Of a stretch of 64,000 nucleotides of DNA, positions 24,702 through 36,497 are shown piece by piece (position 1 is the first letter of the stretch; each line of letters opens with the position of its first letter). The position numbers and the translations under genes are program-made. The stretch lies in the NCBI GenBank assembly GCA_036346225.1, contig JARFIW010001215.1:3172501-3236500 (forward strand). Reading direction: 5' to 3'. The notes beneath the pieces are model-generated. The model had not been told where the DNA came from and ran no database searches. It saw only the letters and a program-made list of their open reading frames with translations. Source of the DNA: Platerodrilus igneus. Its lineage: Eukaryota; Arthropoda; Insecta; Coleoptera; Lycidae.

Positions 24702-26768
24702 TGTGTATATAGAAATAGGAGCAAATTATTTACGCGCCAAATTAATTAATTTATATAGTGAAAACAGACGGTTATTAAGATGTTTCTCTAATTTTAAATT
24801 GGGATGTTAAAATTGCATAAGGGAAGAAGCTTTTGAGTACATAAAAGCTCAAGGATACGCATAAATATATATTAATTTTAAATCAAACGCATGGAAACAA
24901 AAAGGGAGCTTGCATGTATAGAAAATCAATAATTTTAAACGCAAATATTTCCATACATAAAAGCCAATGTTCGTTAAGACAAATACTAAGGGAATAAACT
25001 AAGAATTGTTATGTTTAAACGGTCGGTTGCTTCGAAGAACACCTGTTGGTTATATGTCAGGTTCATGGAATCTTAAACAAACGTTAACACAAAATTCTAT
25101 AGAATTATGTTTACAACGGTCAGTGTATAAGCTGCTACAATAACAAATTCCTTGAAGACTGAGTGCAATAAACGATCTATAATGTAAGACAGACAGAGAA
25201 AAGTATAAAGAATGCGTTGGGTATAAGTCACGTACGAAATACACGGGTAAATGTGAAGGCCAACTACAATATCGATTTTCTGTAACTTAAAAGGGTTCTA
25301 AAAGAGACAACAAATATGCGTGGAACGGAGATAGATAGCTGATAGGTGGAGCGTTGTGACGAGGGAAAATTATATTATTGGTCGATGGCAAGCAGTTTTG
25401 AAGGAGAGCGCGTCCGTAAAGGCTATCGAATAAAATTCTATGTAACAGCACGACGAACGGAAGATTTTTCAAAAGTTACAGTTCGTTACGTGCAAAATTT
25501 TAAGAATCAGTTTAGAACATAAGCTTTTTTATAGAAATAGGTTCTATAGGGGGTTTAGAAAATATCATGTAATACACGGAGAAAAATATTAAAGCTCTCT
25601 TTCCTTTGAGATTTGAGATCGTGTTTAGATCTGCAACGTAATAATAGTAAATGCTTTTACGGGTATTAATTATTGTGTATTCGGTCAAGTTGCATATAAC
25701 ATCCTGTTTTGAAATTATGAAAGCTGTAGTAACGTACCGCAAAAGTTGTAAAAGTGATATTGCACGAGTTGGTTGGTTGATGCTGTTGTTTAGATAAAAG
25801 GTGCCGTTACTACAAAGACTCGATTAAATGAAAGGATGGTATTTGGGTAAGCGAAGCCTAAAGCGTAACTTGTATGCATGAAGTATATTTGGTATGGAAT
25901 GTTACATTTGAGACAAAGCTAATATCTGGGAAGAAGAATAGAGGTGGTGGTCGAGATCTGGATGGTGGAAGATCAGTTGGATCCTGGCACAATCGAAGTA
26001 TATGAACACAACGACGAGGGTTTCTGGTAACCATCTTCAGCGGTGACGAGGAACGAAGGCGACTCCAGGTAAAGAAAATTAATTTCCTGTTTTTGTATAA
26101 ACATTTGTGTTGATATTTTTTGTGTTTTGACTTATTGGGGGTGGATTTATTACCATAAAACTTGTTTAAAGAGATATATGTGCAGGACAATTAATTTTGA
26201 ATATTAAAAAAGCGTTTATTGATGATATATAAAGGTGTATTCATGCTATAAAATGCTGTTGTAAGGAGTAAGCGGGTCTTTAAATTTGTTTTAATAAAAA
26301 TGCAAGGTGTAAAAGCATTTACAGAAACTGGGTTATAATGAGCTCAAAATAGACCAGAGTAAAGTTAAACTAGGGTTGCATGTGGGGCCCATCTACTCGT
26401 ATTATATAGAATTTGTTAAAATATATTAAAACCAAGGACTTTAAAATATTTAATGATTGAGCTGGTAGCAGTTGTAACAAACTGTCTGTGCCAAGGTGTA
26501 AATAATTTATTAATAATGGAAACTTGTTAATATGTGTAAATAAAAAGGTTGTATGGTTGATGTATTATTTGATTAGTAATTTCATTTGACTGTGTTAAAA
26601 TGGTAGGTGTTCAAGAAGAAGCCGATTGCTGAGCTAGCTAGGGTGAGCAGAAAAATACAAAGGAGTTCAAAAGGTAGGGTAAGAATTTTTTTTTTTTTTG
26701 AAAATTTTATGTTGGCCCAATTCGTGGGGCGAGAATTTTAAGAGCATATAATCTCCGCTTCCACGGCA
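24702..26768 (+). repeat. LTR-like block E (probable solo LTR)
   Basis: It starts TGTGTATATAGAAATAGG and ends CTTCCACGGCAA at a (TA)n tract. It shares TTATTTACGCGCC near the start with F and G. Later come CAATATCGATTTTCTGTAAC (as in C), a splice-donor-like CTCCAGGTAAAG (26063-26074), GGGTTATAATGAGCTC (about 26331), GCTGAGCTAGCTAGG (26628-26642) and GGGTAAGA (26677-26684). A primer-site-like TTGGCCCAATTCGTGGGGC lies at 26713-26731. I see no gag or pol attached. Confidence 0.75.
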
Positions 26769-26801
<33 letters not shown>

Positions 26802-26834
26802 CATATATATTATATATATATATATATATATATT
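26769..26834. repeat. (TA)n microsatellite at the end of LTR block E
   Basis: About 66 bases, interrupted by two C and one doubled T. It starts directly after CACGGCAA, the conserved LTR end. Confidence 0.95.
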
Positions 26835-27677
26835 ACTCAAATTTAGACCAGGGTAGAAAATTAATTAACGACATCAAATAATTTTAATCACCGTGTATAA
26901 GAAAGCTTTGGGTAATAATACGCTTCATTTAAAGGCATATTGGATAAATTCGTCATTTACTTCTAAACATAGGGTTTATATTGTTTAGATAATGTTAAAC
27001 ACCGTGTATATTAAAGCAGTGGAAAATAGTACGCTTAATTAAAAGCCTACTGTGTAGATTTAAATCATTCAATTAGAATGTAGGGTTTTTGTATATAATC
27101 ATAATCAACGTTACAAAAGAAGTAATGTAGGATTTCATTAGATAATACGCGTTATTAAAACCGTGAAGCATAAAATTTAATCTTTCCAAGTACTAAAACT
27201 ATCGAGAAATTATAAAGACATGGAAAAGGCACGCAAAAGACTTCGGCGTATTAGAACTCAGGAATACCTGCAAAGAATAACGATGTATATGATAGTTGAT
27301 AAGCTTTAAGCTATATGAGTGCAAGTAAGAAAGCGAGTTTGTGGTTTAAAGACAAGCGAGATGGAATGCATTAGCAGTTAAATGAGGGGGAAAATGTGAA
27401 ACAAGCGCACAGGTTTTAGATAGAACGAACAGACTAGATTGGCGATTAAGGTTAAAATAAGATGCAAACATGAGAGGGGAAGCATATCAGTTGGTGTGTA
27501 AAATTAATTAGTTGTTCTCGGACGTGGTGCGATGCGTGTGGAAAATTCTTAGATTTTCAACTCGGACGAATGCAAATTTCAGTAGAATCATTGTGCCGAG
27601 CCACCGGAAGGAAAAATAGAATGCGAATTTCTTAAAATCGTCCGTCGCGGGACAAATTCGACTTGCAAGCGAGCCAT

Positions 27678-27685
27678 TATATAAA
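27678..27685 (+). promoter_or_regulatory. TATA box of LTR block H
   Basis: TATATAAA followed by CCCGGG, about 670 bases into the block. Blocks F (ATAAATA, 45188-45194), G (TATAAATA, 47465-47472) and C (TATAAATA, minus strand, 56405-56412) have a counterpart at a similar position. Confidence 0.6.
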
Positions 27686-28779
27686 CCCGGGCTAATATGA
27701 GTTTCGCTCTCTTATATTTTTGATTTCATTCGATACTTCAAACAGTTTTGCTCTTTATTTTTTGATTATTCGATACTTTAAGTAGAATACGTGGTGATTA
27801 CGTGCTACAATAAAAGTTATTAGTACACTTGAGAAGATAAATAAAGGTAACAAAGTCTAGTTATATTTGCGGGTATTACTGTACCAATTATCCAAATTAA
27901 TAACGATAAATAAATAAATAGAAGTAGGCAGTTTTTGGTATAGCGTGAAAGAATTATGAATTTCAGTGCTATGTTTCGGGAGTGTTAGTAATCAAATGTT
28001 ATTCGTAAACGTGATTGGATCTACAAAACAAGATTTCGATATACTTAGATGAGTTCCTGAGAAACCCTGAAACCTTTTAGACGAATGGTGGTGTAGAAAA
28101 ATTTTAAAGGCGGCAGAAAGCCGAAGAAGTAAACATAAACCAGCTGGAATGGTGGGATTAGCAAGTCCGATGTACATTGAAGACACGAGTGCATTAACCT
28201 TCAGGTAAATTATGCATTTTTGTTTGATCTTAGATATTTTGGTGTGTGTTGAATATCTTTATAATTTGTTTGATAAAAATGGACAGTAGTAAATTTGTAT
28301 AAACAACAAATTTTTAATTTTAAGGTAAAATTTTCTTGTATAAGTAGAAAAGAGTATTTATCAGGTTTATGTTTTTGATTATGGTAAAAATGTGGGTCTG
28401 TCTTTGAGCTCAATTATACTAACCTGTTAAATTAACGTAAAGGGGTGGGAGATGCCCCCTTTTATTCAGACTCAGGTCTGCAAATATTGTTTATTTAATT
28501 AGTATGCATCCTACAAGGACTCTAATTCTGGATACAAATTAAAATGAGGACAAATTTTAACTTGAAAATTTATGATGCTGCAATTTATGCTGAAATTTAA
28601 TTTTGAAATTTTAATGTATTGTGAATATTGGTGTAAATAGAGTTAACGTTGATGTTTGTGGTAGGAATGTGTTTTATTTATGAATGAGGATGAAAGTTTT
28701 ATCTAGGTGAGCTGCCGTGGCGGAAAGAGTCAAGAGGCGATTATCAGAAGAAAATCAACGGACCAGTTAATTTTGAGGG

Positions 28780-28947
28780 GATCACAGCAAATCTTGACGC
28801 CCAATCTGTGGGGCTCGAATGTTTTTTTAGAAAGGACCAGTTCCTGTTGACTGAAAGGATGAATCACAACAATCTTGGCGCCCAATTCGTGAGGCTCGAT
28901 TCTTATAAGGAAACACAGCAATCTTGGCTCCCAACGTGGAGCCATTC
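28780..28947 (+). repeat. Three tandem LTR-end plus primer-site-like units
   Basis: Unit 1 (28780-28821) reads ATCACAGCAAATC then TTGACGCCCAATCTGTGGGG. Unit 2 (28861-28903) reads AATCACAACAATC then TTGGCGCCCAATTCGTGAGG. Unit 3 (28911-28947) reads AAACACAGCAATC then TTGGCTCCCAACGTGGAGCC. A fourth LTR end (GGATCATAGCAA) meets the TA tract. The second half of each unit resembles the complement of a tRNA-Lys 3' end. Confidence 0.7.
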
Positions 28948-28969
28948 ACCGTAGTAACGAGGATCATAG

Positions 28970-28971
<2 letters not shown>

Positions 28972-29010
<39 letters not shown>
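28972..29010. repeat. (TA)n microsatellite between LTR H and Penelope 2
   Basis: A pure TA tract following GATCATAGCAA. About 30 bases further the Penelope 2 arm begins. Confidence 0.95.
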
Positions 29011-29012
<2 letters not shown>

Positions 29013-29039
29013 CTTCACGTTTTATTTGCTGAATATTAA

Positions 29040-30666
29040 TTTAAAATAATTCAATTTATTTGGGATTGCAGCAAATTAAGAAAGTCTACTCTTTTTTCTT
29101 TAACTCAAGCTTTCGAGATTTTATTTTTCTCTTCCTCAGGAGTAACTAAATAAATACAATGGTAAACAAATAAATAAATTTTAAAGTTAAATACTTACGA
29201 ATGTGAGGTTTGACTTAGATTTAAAATATTAATTTTAAATTACAAAATATGTTTCAGAATTTTGAAGGTAAAGTAAGTGTCAATGTCAATGGGTACTACA
29301 AAATTAAAATTAGTGATACAAAATAATAATTCCTTGGATAAATTTTAAATATTAAACAAGTATTAAAATAATTAATTAACTAACAAACATAAACTAAAAC
29401 GCAAGAGTATGTACGTCTGTATGAGAAATTTGTACAAGTAGTAGGAAGACGTAGAAGCAATAGAATCACATTCATTTTATCATATAAACATATATAAATG
29501 TATAGAAATACATATATGTGTGTGCATGTACACATGCAAACAATTCACATACAAAAAATATAAATAAAACAAAAAAGAAAGAACATGTGCAAGAATACAC
29601 GTAAGTATAAACGTAAACATACAACCAACAGACACACAAACGCCAACAAACAAACACACAACACACATACACATACACAGACACATAAACAAAACAAAAA
29701 ACAAAGCTAAGAATATAAGCACTAATGAGATTTAGTAATTATGTCTGTGGTACAGTTCTTGTTCTTATTTTGGTGTCTATTTCCAGTAGATACGCGTATA
29801 TGCAGCTAAGATTATCTATATCTTTTTTTAAATTTAGTGCTTCTGGTTCTTGTGCAATTCTAACCATTTCTATGAATTTCCTTTTTGTAGTGTCCTTTTC
29901 TACATCTAAAATTACTGCATCAGTATAGTTCATTTTGTGGCCTGTTTCTATAACATGCGTTGAAAGTGCTGAAGAATTAACATTTCTTCTGGTATCACTT
30001 TTATGTGAAGTAATTCGTTGATGGAGCGTCCTTGACGTTTGGCCAATATAACTTTGAATACAGTTACAACAAGGAATTTTGTAGACTATGTTAGATTTTA
30101 GTTCTTTTGAAGTAACATCTTTGATTTTAGTGTAAAGACTTCTGCTTAATTTGACATTTTTTAGTGCAATTTTAATTGTAGGGTTTTTGATTATAGATGT
30201 TATTCGTTTCGTTAGATCTCTGATATATGGTAAGCTTACGTATTTTGAGAGATTATGAACTTCTGTTAGGTTATTGGTTTCTTCTTGTTGTGTATGCGGT
30301 GTTGGATGTTTTGATAGGTGTATTATATAATAGTTTTGTTAGAAATCTTCTAGGATAACCATTCTTTTGTAATATTTCATAAAGGATTTTAAATTTTTAT
30401 CGATAAAGGATTGATTTGATAATTTCAGTATTCTTGTTTTAAATTCAAAATAGTATTAATTTTCATAAACATGGGATGGTATGACATATAGTTTAGGTAT
30501 CTTCCAGAGGATATTGGTTTCTTGTACCAGTCTGTTACGATGGTTGTATCGTTTCTTATCACTTTTAAATCTAGAAAAGGCACAGAATTGTTTGTTTCAC
30601 TTTCAACTGTGAATTGTATATGTTCATCGTAGGAGTTGAAAGTAATTAGTATGATGTCCTGTGCAT
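29040..30666 (-). mobile_element. Penelope-like element 2, left inverted arm
   Basis: A 1.6 kb minus-strand copy of the 3' half of the element, the reverse complement of 30862-32489. It contains the same C-terminal coding region (GIY-YIG part and RT end) and a long AC/GT-rich 3' region. Coding frames are interrupted. Differences from the right arm include A/T run lengths, for example CCAAAACATCC against CAAAAAACATCC. Confidence 0.88.
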
Positions 30667-30699
30667 TTTCGATTCAAATTATTTTTCATTCCAAGGCAG

Positions 30700-31141
30700 A
30701 TTTTACAAACAAATTACAGGCACACCTATGGGATCTATTATATCACCCATAATAGCACAGTACGTCATTGATGAATTATTAGACACCTGTTTAACCAAAT
30801 TACCGTTCACTGTGCCATTTTGTAAGAAATTTGTTGACGATTTGATTTGTGCCATACCATACAATGCACAGGACATCATACTAATTACTTTCAACTCCTA
30901 CGATGAACATATACAATTCACAGTTGAAAGTGAAACAAACAATTCTGTGCCTTTTCTAGATTTAAAAGTGATAAGAAACGATACAACCATCGTAACAGAC
31001 TGGTACAAGAAACCAATATCCTCTGGAAGATACCTAAACTATATGTCATACCATCCCATGTTTATGAAAATTAATACTATTTTGAATTTAAAAACAAGAA
31101 TACTGAAATTATCAAATCAATCCTTTATCGATAAAATTTAA
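30700..31141 (+). pseudogene. Penelope 2 reverse transcriptase fragment
   Basis: It starts in sequence encoding GTPMGSIISPIIAQ and continues through KKFVDDLICAIPYN with the catalytic Asp pair, SVPFLDLKVIRND and the KKPISSGRYLNYMS block. The 5' half of the RT is absent. It stops at TCGATAAAATTTAA, where the left arm has one A more, so the stop may be a sequencing artefact. Confidence 0.88.
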
Positions 31142-31429
31142 AATCCTTTATGAAATATTACAAAAGAATGGTTATCCTAGAAGATTTCTAACAAAACTAT
31201 TATATAATACACCTATCAAAAAACATCCAACACCGCATACACAACAAGAAGAAACCAATAATCTAACAGAAGTTCATAATCTCTCAAAATACGTAAGCTT
31301 ACCATATATCAGAGATCTAACGAAACGAATAACATCTATAATCAAAAACCCTACAATTAAAATTGCACTAAAAAATGTCAAATTAAGCAGAAGTCTTTAC
31401 ACTAAAATCAAAGATGTTACTTCAAAAGA

Positions 31430-31793
31430 ACTAAAATCTAACATAGTCGACAAAATTCCTTGTTGTAACTGTATTCAAAGTTATATTGGCCAAACGTCAA
31501 GGACGCTCCATCAACGAATTACTTCACATAAAAGTGATACCAGAAGAAATGTTAATTCTTCAGCACTTTCAACGCATGTTATAGAAACAGGCCACAAAAT
31601 GAACTATACTGATGCAGAAATTTTAGATGTAGAAAAGGACACTACCAAAAAGAAATGCATAGAAATGGTTAGAATTGCACAAGAACCAGAAGCACTAAAT
31701 TTAAAAAAAGATATAGATAATCTTAGCTGCATATACGCGTATCTACTGGAAATAGACACCAAAATAAGAACAAGAACTGTACCACAGACATAA
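31430..31793 (+). pseudogene. Penelope 2 GIY-YIG endonuclease fragment
   Basis: The GIY-YIG core reads IPCCNCIQSYIGQTSRTL, then HQRITSHKSDTRR with the conserved Arg and His. The C-terminal part (31599-31793) begins MNYTDAEILDVEKD and ends at 31793. It is separated from the RT by a frame change near 31141. The left arm carries the same protein with a few substitutions. Confidence 0.85.
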
Positions 31794-32393
31794 TTACTAA
31801 ATCTCATTAGTGCTTATATTCTTAGCTTTGTTTTTTGTTTTGTTTATGTGTCTGTGTATGTGTATGTGTGTTGTGTGTTTGTTTGTTGGTGTTTGTGTGT
31901 CTGTTGGTTGTATGTTTACGTTTATACTTACGTGTATTCTTGCACATGTTCTTTCTTTTTTGTTTTATTTATATTTTTTGTATGTGAATTGTTTGCATGT
32001 GTACATGCACACACATATATGTATTTCTATACATTTATATATGTTTATATGATAAAATGAATGTGATTCTATTGCTTCTACGTCTTCCTACTACTTGTAC
32101 AAATTTCTCATACAGACGTACATACTCTTGCGTTTTAGTTTATGTTTGTTAGTTAATTAATTATTTTAATACTTGTTTAATATTTAAAATTTATCCAAGG
32201 AATTATTATTTTGTATCACTGATTTTAATTTTGTAGTACCCATTGACATTGACACTTACTTTTACCTTCAAAATTCTGAAACATATTTTTGTAATTTAAA
32301 ATTAATATTTTAAATCTAAGTCAAACCTCACATTCGTAAGTATTTAACTTTTAAAATTTATTTATTTGTTTACCATTGTATTTATTTAGTTAC

Positions 32394-32434
32394 TCCTGAG
32401 GAAGAGAAAAATAAAATCTCGAAAGCTTGAGTTA
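32394..32434 (+). ncRNA. Hammerhead-like motif of Penelope 2
   Basis: CTGAGGA (core 1) is followed by GAGA...TCTC as a possible stem II and then GAAAG. Core 1 matches CUGANGA exactly. The stem III side (GCTTGAGTT) has a G where C is expected, so activity is doubtful. The reverse complement lies at about 29105-29140 in the left arm. Confidence 0.4.
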
Positions 32435-32486
32435 AAGAAAAAAGAGTAGACTTTCTTAATTTGCTGCAATCCCCAATAAATTGAAT

Positions 32487-32490
<4 letters not shown>

Positions 32491-32532
<42 letters not shown>
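32491..32532. repeat. (TA)n microsatellite right of Penelope 2
   Basis: A TA tract followed by TTGCTATATCGCC, whose complement (ATAGCAA before TA) resembles the LTR end left of the element. Confidence 0.95.
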
Positions 32533-32534
<2 letters not shown>

Positions 32535-35500
32535 CTATATCGCCTTTTATTACAATATTTTGTTAGTACTTCTTACGAATTTGTCAGGATTTTCGAATTT
32601 GGGTGTGCTCCCGGTCGGTAGTGGTTAATCGATCAGTATATAACATGGCGACATACGGTTATATATGTGCTTCATATTTGACACAAAACAGAAAATGCGT
32701 CTTTCGGATTTTACATACTCCTCGCCCACTACGGCCTGCACTATAATTGTTTGCAACATAAATGACAAAGCGTCCCAAGGCAATTTCCTTCGCTTACTGC
32801 TTAGAGTCACTTCTGGCCGTCCCGTTTCAATTCCAATTACAGCCGTGTCTTTTTATATAAAATTTATCATTAACAAAAGCAACATCTTTATAAACGTCAG
32901 TATTTTAGTCTGTGATTATATAAAAAACAACGGGAAAATATTCAAAGCACTCTTATACCGCCGCTTTTATTTTGAACATATGTATGAAGCACCGCGTGAT
33001 ATTGACGTGTTAATCATTTTATAACCAGAGGTACCACAACAGTGCCTAAATTTTAATTAAGACAGAAGAACTGCTATACCCATAATATGGAATATCTAAA
33101 ACAAAATTTGTATAAATATTCTGACACTAATAAAACTTAACTGCGGGTTAATCAAGAAGCTAGAAAAAAATATCTTTAATGATGTTTTTGGCCACTGGTT
33201 TACTCGCAGGAGGTACATCTGAAACCACAGGCGGGTGTGATATAAAGACGTGTTAACACCACATTAATTCGATTGAACATGGCAACACGAGATTCCGCAG
33301 CTAGGCCACTTATTATTTCTTATAGCGTCAATAGTTTATAGATCTAATTTGTGCACCCACGCAAGGTAGGTCTCGAATGCGGAGATCACAATTTAAATTT
33401 TGACGATCAACGAACTTGAAACTGTGCTTTATAAAATATTTTATGTAAATGCAAATTTGCTATTGCATGCTTTTATCGATTTTGGAATAATTACGCCGTG
33501 ATTACAATTAACTTCACGTAACGGGACGCGAAGGGACGTGAAGTGAATTTTACGTTTGAGGTTTTTTTTAAACTACGATCGCCCTTACGTGTCGCCGTGA
33601 GGCAGTACCAGCTTATAAATTTAATTTTGGGCGGATATTTATATCTGCAACTGCAAAAGAGGAAACCTATACGAACTATGGGCGGAAAACTATTTTCCGA
33701 AAATGAATACAATTTTATGACGAGCTTAATCTTGTGGAAGAATTTCATTTGTGTGATTAGCAACCCTTTCTTATTTACACAAGAATGAATGTCGAAGGGC
33801 AAAGGATTAGTGACTGTCTGGCAAAAAATATAATCATTTGTTACGAGTGAATGAATCTTTAAATTGTTAAATTTATAATTACCCATAGGAAGCAGAAATC
33901 CTATGTCAAACTGAGGGTACTTCCGCTAACCACAATGGCACAGGAGTGAGTTCCTATAGAAACACATAAATAAATGGAAAATGCAGTTGCAAGTTATGTT
34001 AGCAACAACACTTACCATGAAAGGCTCTTTTGTACTAAATTAATGGGCGCCAACTCGTCTGGTCTAGGAATGATCCTCCGGAAGACGAGTATTTCTAGTG
34101 GATGCTGATTATTTCGGTTCACTGGGTAATGGAGCCCTTTTTACAAAATACTAAACTATATTTTTAAGCAAAGAAAACTACCACATTCAGCTTACTACGT
34201 CACCTAAATCTATTTGAGTACAAACATCATAGCATTATTCCTGTCTACAGGTACACACACAGATTTATAAAATTACATAAATCAATTCCTTTCACTTACT
34301 CATAACGATCCGATTATATTAATTTAAAGCACGTCCTCTAACTCTCAAATAAAATTGCAATTTCCAAGTATTGTATCTCTAATAAAATTAACTCCATATC
34401 TTACACTGATGGTTGATGTTTTATAAATTCGTCAATATTTAGTTTAACAAACGTTATGGATAAATACCACCAACAAAACCATGAAAAAAGTTTATAACTA
34501 GCTAATAAATTTTAAGTTGTATTTTATGCGGATAAAAAATTTCATAGAGCCAGGATTAACTTCACATTCCGTCATGTCCAACGTCCGTTGGTTTAGAACC
34601 AGTACGTCCCAAATTCTATCTGAGTTATTAGGTTCCGTCGAAAATTTGCGGATATCACCACGTTTAACTCCCATTTGCTAATCTCATAACCTAAGAGACT
34701 TACACGATTATCTTCTCAACGATCACCTTCACGTGTGTGCTCATCTCCGGTTCGCAAATAATTAATTCCCTTTTTCTGTTGGGTATCTAGCTTTCGTTTT
34801 TTTCTCCCACTTACCACGCCTTTTATAGCGGTTTTCATAGTAAGCATACTTGTTTCAATTGAAAAGTGCGTGATTTGATTTGATTTGATACGTGATTCCG
34901 ATGTTAGCAATCTGTGAATGGGTACATTGCAGCCTTAAACTTTTATTGTATTTTATGTCTGGTTAGATCATCTGTAACATTATACTTATAAGGTTTATTA
35001 AGTTATTGTCTGTATCTAAATGATTTAACGACTTTGTAATGTTATAAATTTCATATTTTCTGGTAGTTATTTCGTATTACAGCTACACCTCTTTTCCTGT
35101 AACGTTGATTAGCTCAATTCTACTGAAAATTGTAAAAGGCTCTCCTATTTTAGGAATAATTCTATATAAAAGAAATTGATAATTCCGCTGCTATATACCT
35201 CTTTAATTATTTTAAAAGCTTTCTTAATGTAAAATGATTACATTATAAAAATTTACTATTGTACAGAGCCCGGAGAAGGAACGTCCCCCACTCGGAAGCT
35301 CATAGAATTAAAACCAATTGAGATAAAAAAAATAGTTGTATTAGAGTAAAGTCTACGTAACGGCATTTAATTCAATGTGTTTTTAACAATACACGATGTA
35401 CGTTTCGGCCACCATTGTTGATGCACTGATTAACCTTTCACGGTAATTGTTCACGACTATTAGACTAAACATCCTAATCACGAGAAAAAACCTATTCTAG

Positions 35501-35639
35501 TAAGATCGAGCGAAAGTTTCCATACAAATGAACTATTATCCTTAATATTTTGATCTCATGGAAACCTTCCCGGCAGATGCTGAAAGATAAAACATGTAGT
35601 GACCAGAAATAAGTTCTATTGAAATTTGAAAATACTAAT
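32533..35639. other. No recognisable feature
   Basis: AT-rich sequence without repeats or motifs I can name. The longest frame (32665-33024, 119 codons, plus) has no recognisable domain and overlaps a frame on the other strand. A small inverted repeat (ACTTCACGT at 33511, ACGTGAAGT at 33536) is the only structure noted. Confidence 0.5.
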
Positions 35640-36132
35640 GCGAGCACAACAGATGGATTTTGGTAAACAACGACTTAAAAAAAGCGACAGAATATTTCAA
35701 TGTGCATGTAGGAAACACACCAATAGCCAGTAAGAAAATAGAGACTTACCCAAATATAATAATAAAGACCTATCAAAAGACAAGTAAAAAAGTTAAGGTT
35801 AATAGTGACCCGAAGCTTCCATATTAGTGAAGTCCAACACTAACTGGAGATGTCGGTTAAAAGACGCCGGCCTTTCAAAGAACAACATGAGGGACAAAGG
35901 AAAGAGAAGCTCAATACGCTATACTCGAAGATAAAAATCTTTTAAAAAACACAATAACTGACTTGTAAAGCAAGAAGTGGCGAGAATTATGTGATATGCT
36001 AGACACGGATATCTTCGATGCGGCATACAAGATCGTAAGATGCTAGGAAAGTTAGCAATGTTGTAAGAGAAACTTAGGGCGTTCCGCAAACTATTTATAG
36101 AGAAAGAAGAGGGTGTAGAATCGCCAGAAACC

Positions 36133-36432
36133 TTACATTTGATTTTCCAATGCTCCACCCGAAGGTACTACATTGGCCAGGAAGCCAGATTTTTTACCTG
36201 GAAATTTTGAATTTTGCCGAACCCTTGCTGTTCCAAGCAAGGTAGGGATCTTTAACGTGCGTGACAACACTCACACACGGGACATCTATTTTACCTCTCA
36301 TCCGAACGAGAGCGTATTTATGTGAAAAATGCTCACCTGGCATTTTTCAAGCTGACCGTGTCGGGATTAGAACCCGGGACCTTGGGCGTAGTAGTCACAC
36401 GCATATCAGCTACGCCACGGAGCCGCCTAATG
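36133..36432 (-). mobile_element. tRNA-derived SINE with target-site duplication
   Basis: A 300 bp SINE on the minus strand. The tRNA-like head (A box TGGCGTAGCTGA, B box GGGTTCTAATCCC) lies at the right, then a central domain with CACGCACGTTAAAGATCCC, and the tail ends CAAATGTAA. It is flanked by the 10 bp direct repeat GCCAGAAACC (36123-36132 and 36433-36442). The host sequence is the R1-like LINE, so it inserted after the LINE. The head is not a functional tRNA. Confidence 0.9.
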
Positions 36433-36497
36433 GCCAGAAACCCTAGAATTATTTCAGGGTTTCCAACCGTTTACTACAGAACAGCAGTAACATAAAA

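Larger units (their letters stand above)
27005..28971 (+). repeat. LTR-like block H
   Basis: It starts ACCG|TGTATATTAAAGC, matching the start of block G. A 109 bp direct repeat of the start precedes it (26894-27004, ACCGTGTATAAGAAAGC). Inside are a TATA box (27678-27685), a splice-donor-like TTCAGGTAAAT (28200-28210), TTTGAGCTC (about 28402), GTGAGCTGCCGTGGCGG (about 28708) and, at the end, three successive primer-site-like units. It is followed by a (TA)n tract. Confidence 0.7.
30667..32489 (+). mobile_element. Penelope-like element 2, right arm (5'-truncated)
   Basis: A plus-strand copy starting inside the RT palm and running to the 3' end next to a (TA)n tract. The first 195 bases (30667-30861) are unique; the rest pairs with the left arm. 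Protein content differs clearly from Penelope 1, so this is a second family. Confidence 0.9.

Noticed and set aside
26769..26834. CRISPR-like or centromeric repeat array
   Set aside because: The TA tracts are simple microsatellites without spacers or higher-order units.
29480..29722. Hydrophobic Cys/Val-rich frames (also 31810-32060) as a membrane protein
   Set aside because: They lie in the GT/AC-rich 3' region of Penelope 2 and appear in both arms; composition alone explains the hydrophobic residues.
32665..33024. 119-codon plus-strand frame as a host gene
   Set aside because: No domain, overlapping frame on the other strand, no promoter or splice evidence; compatible with chance.
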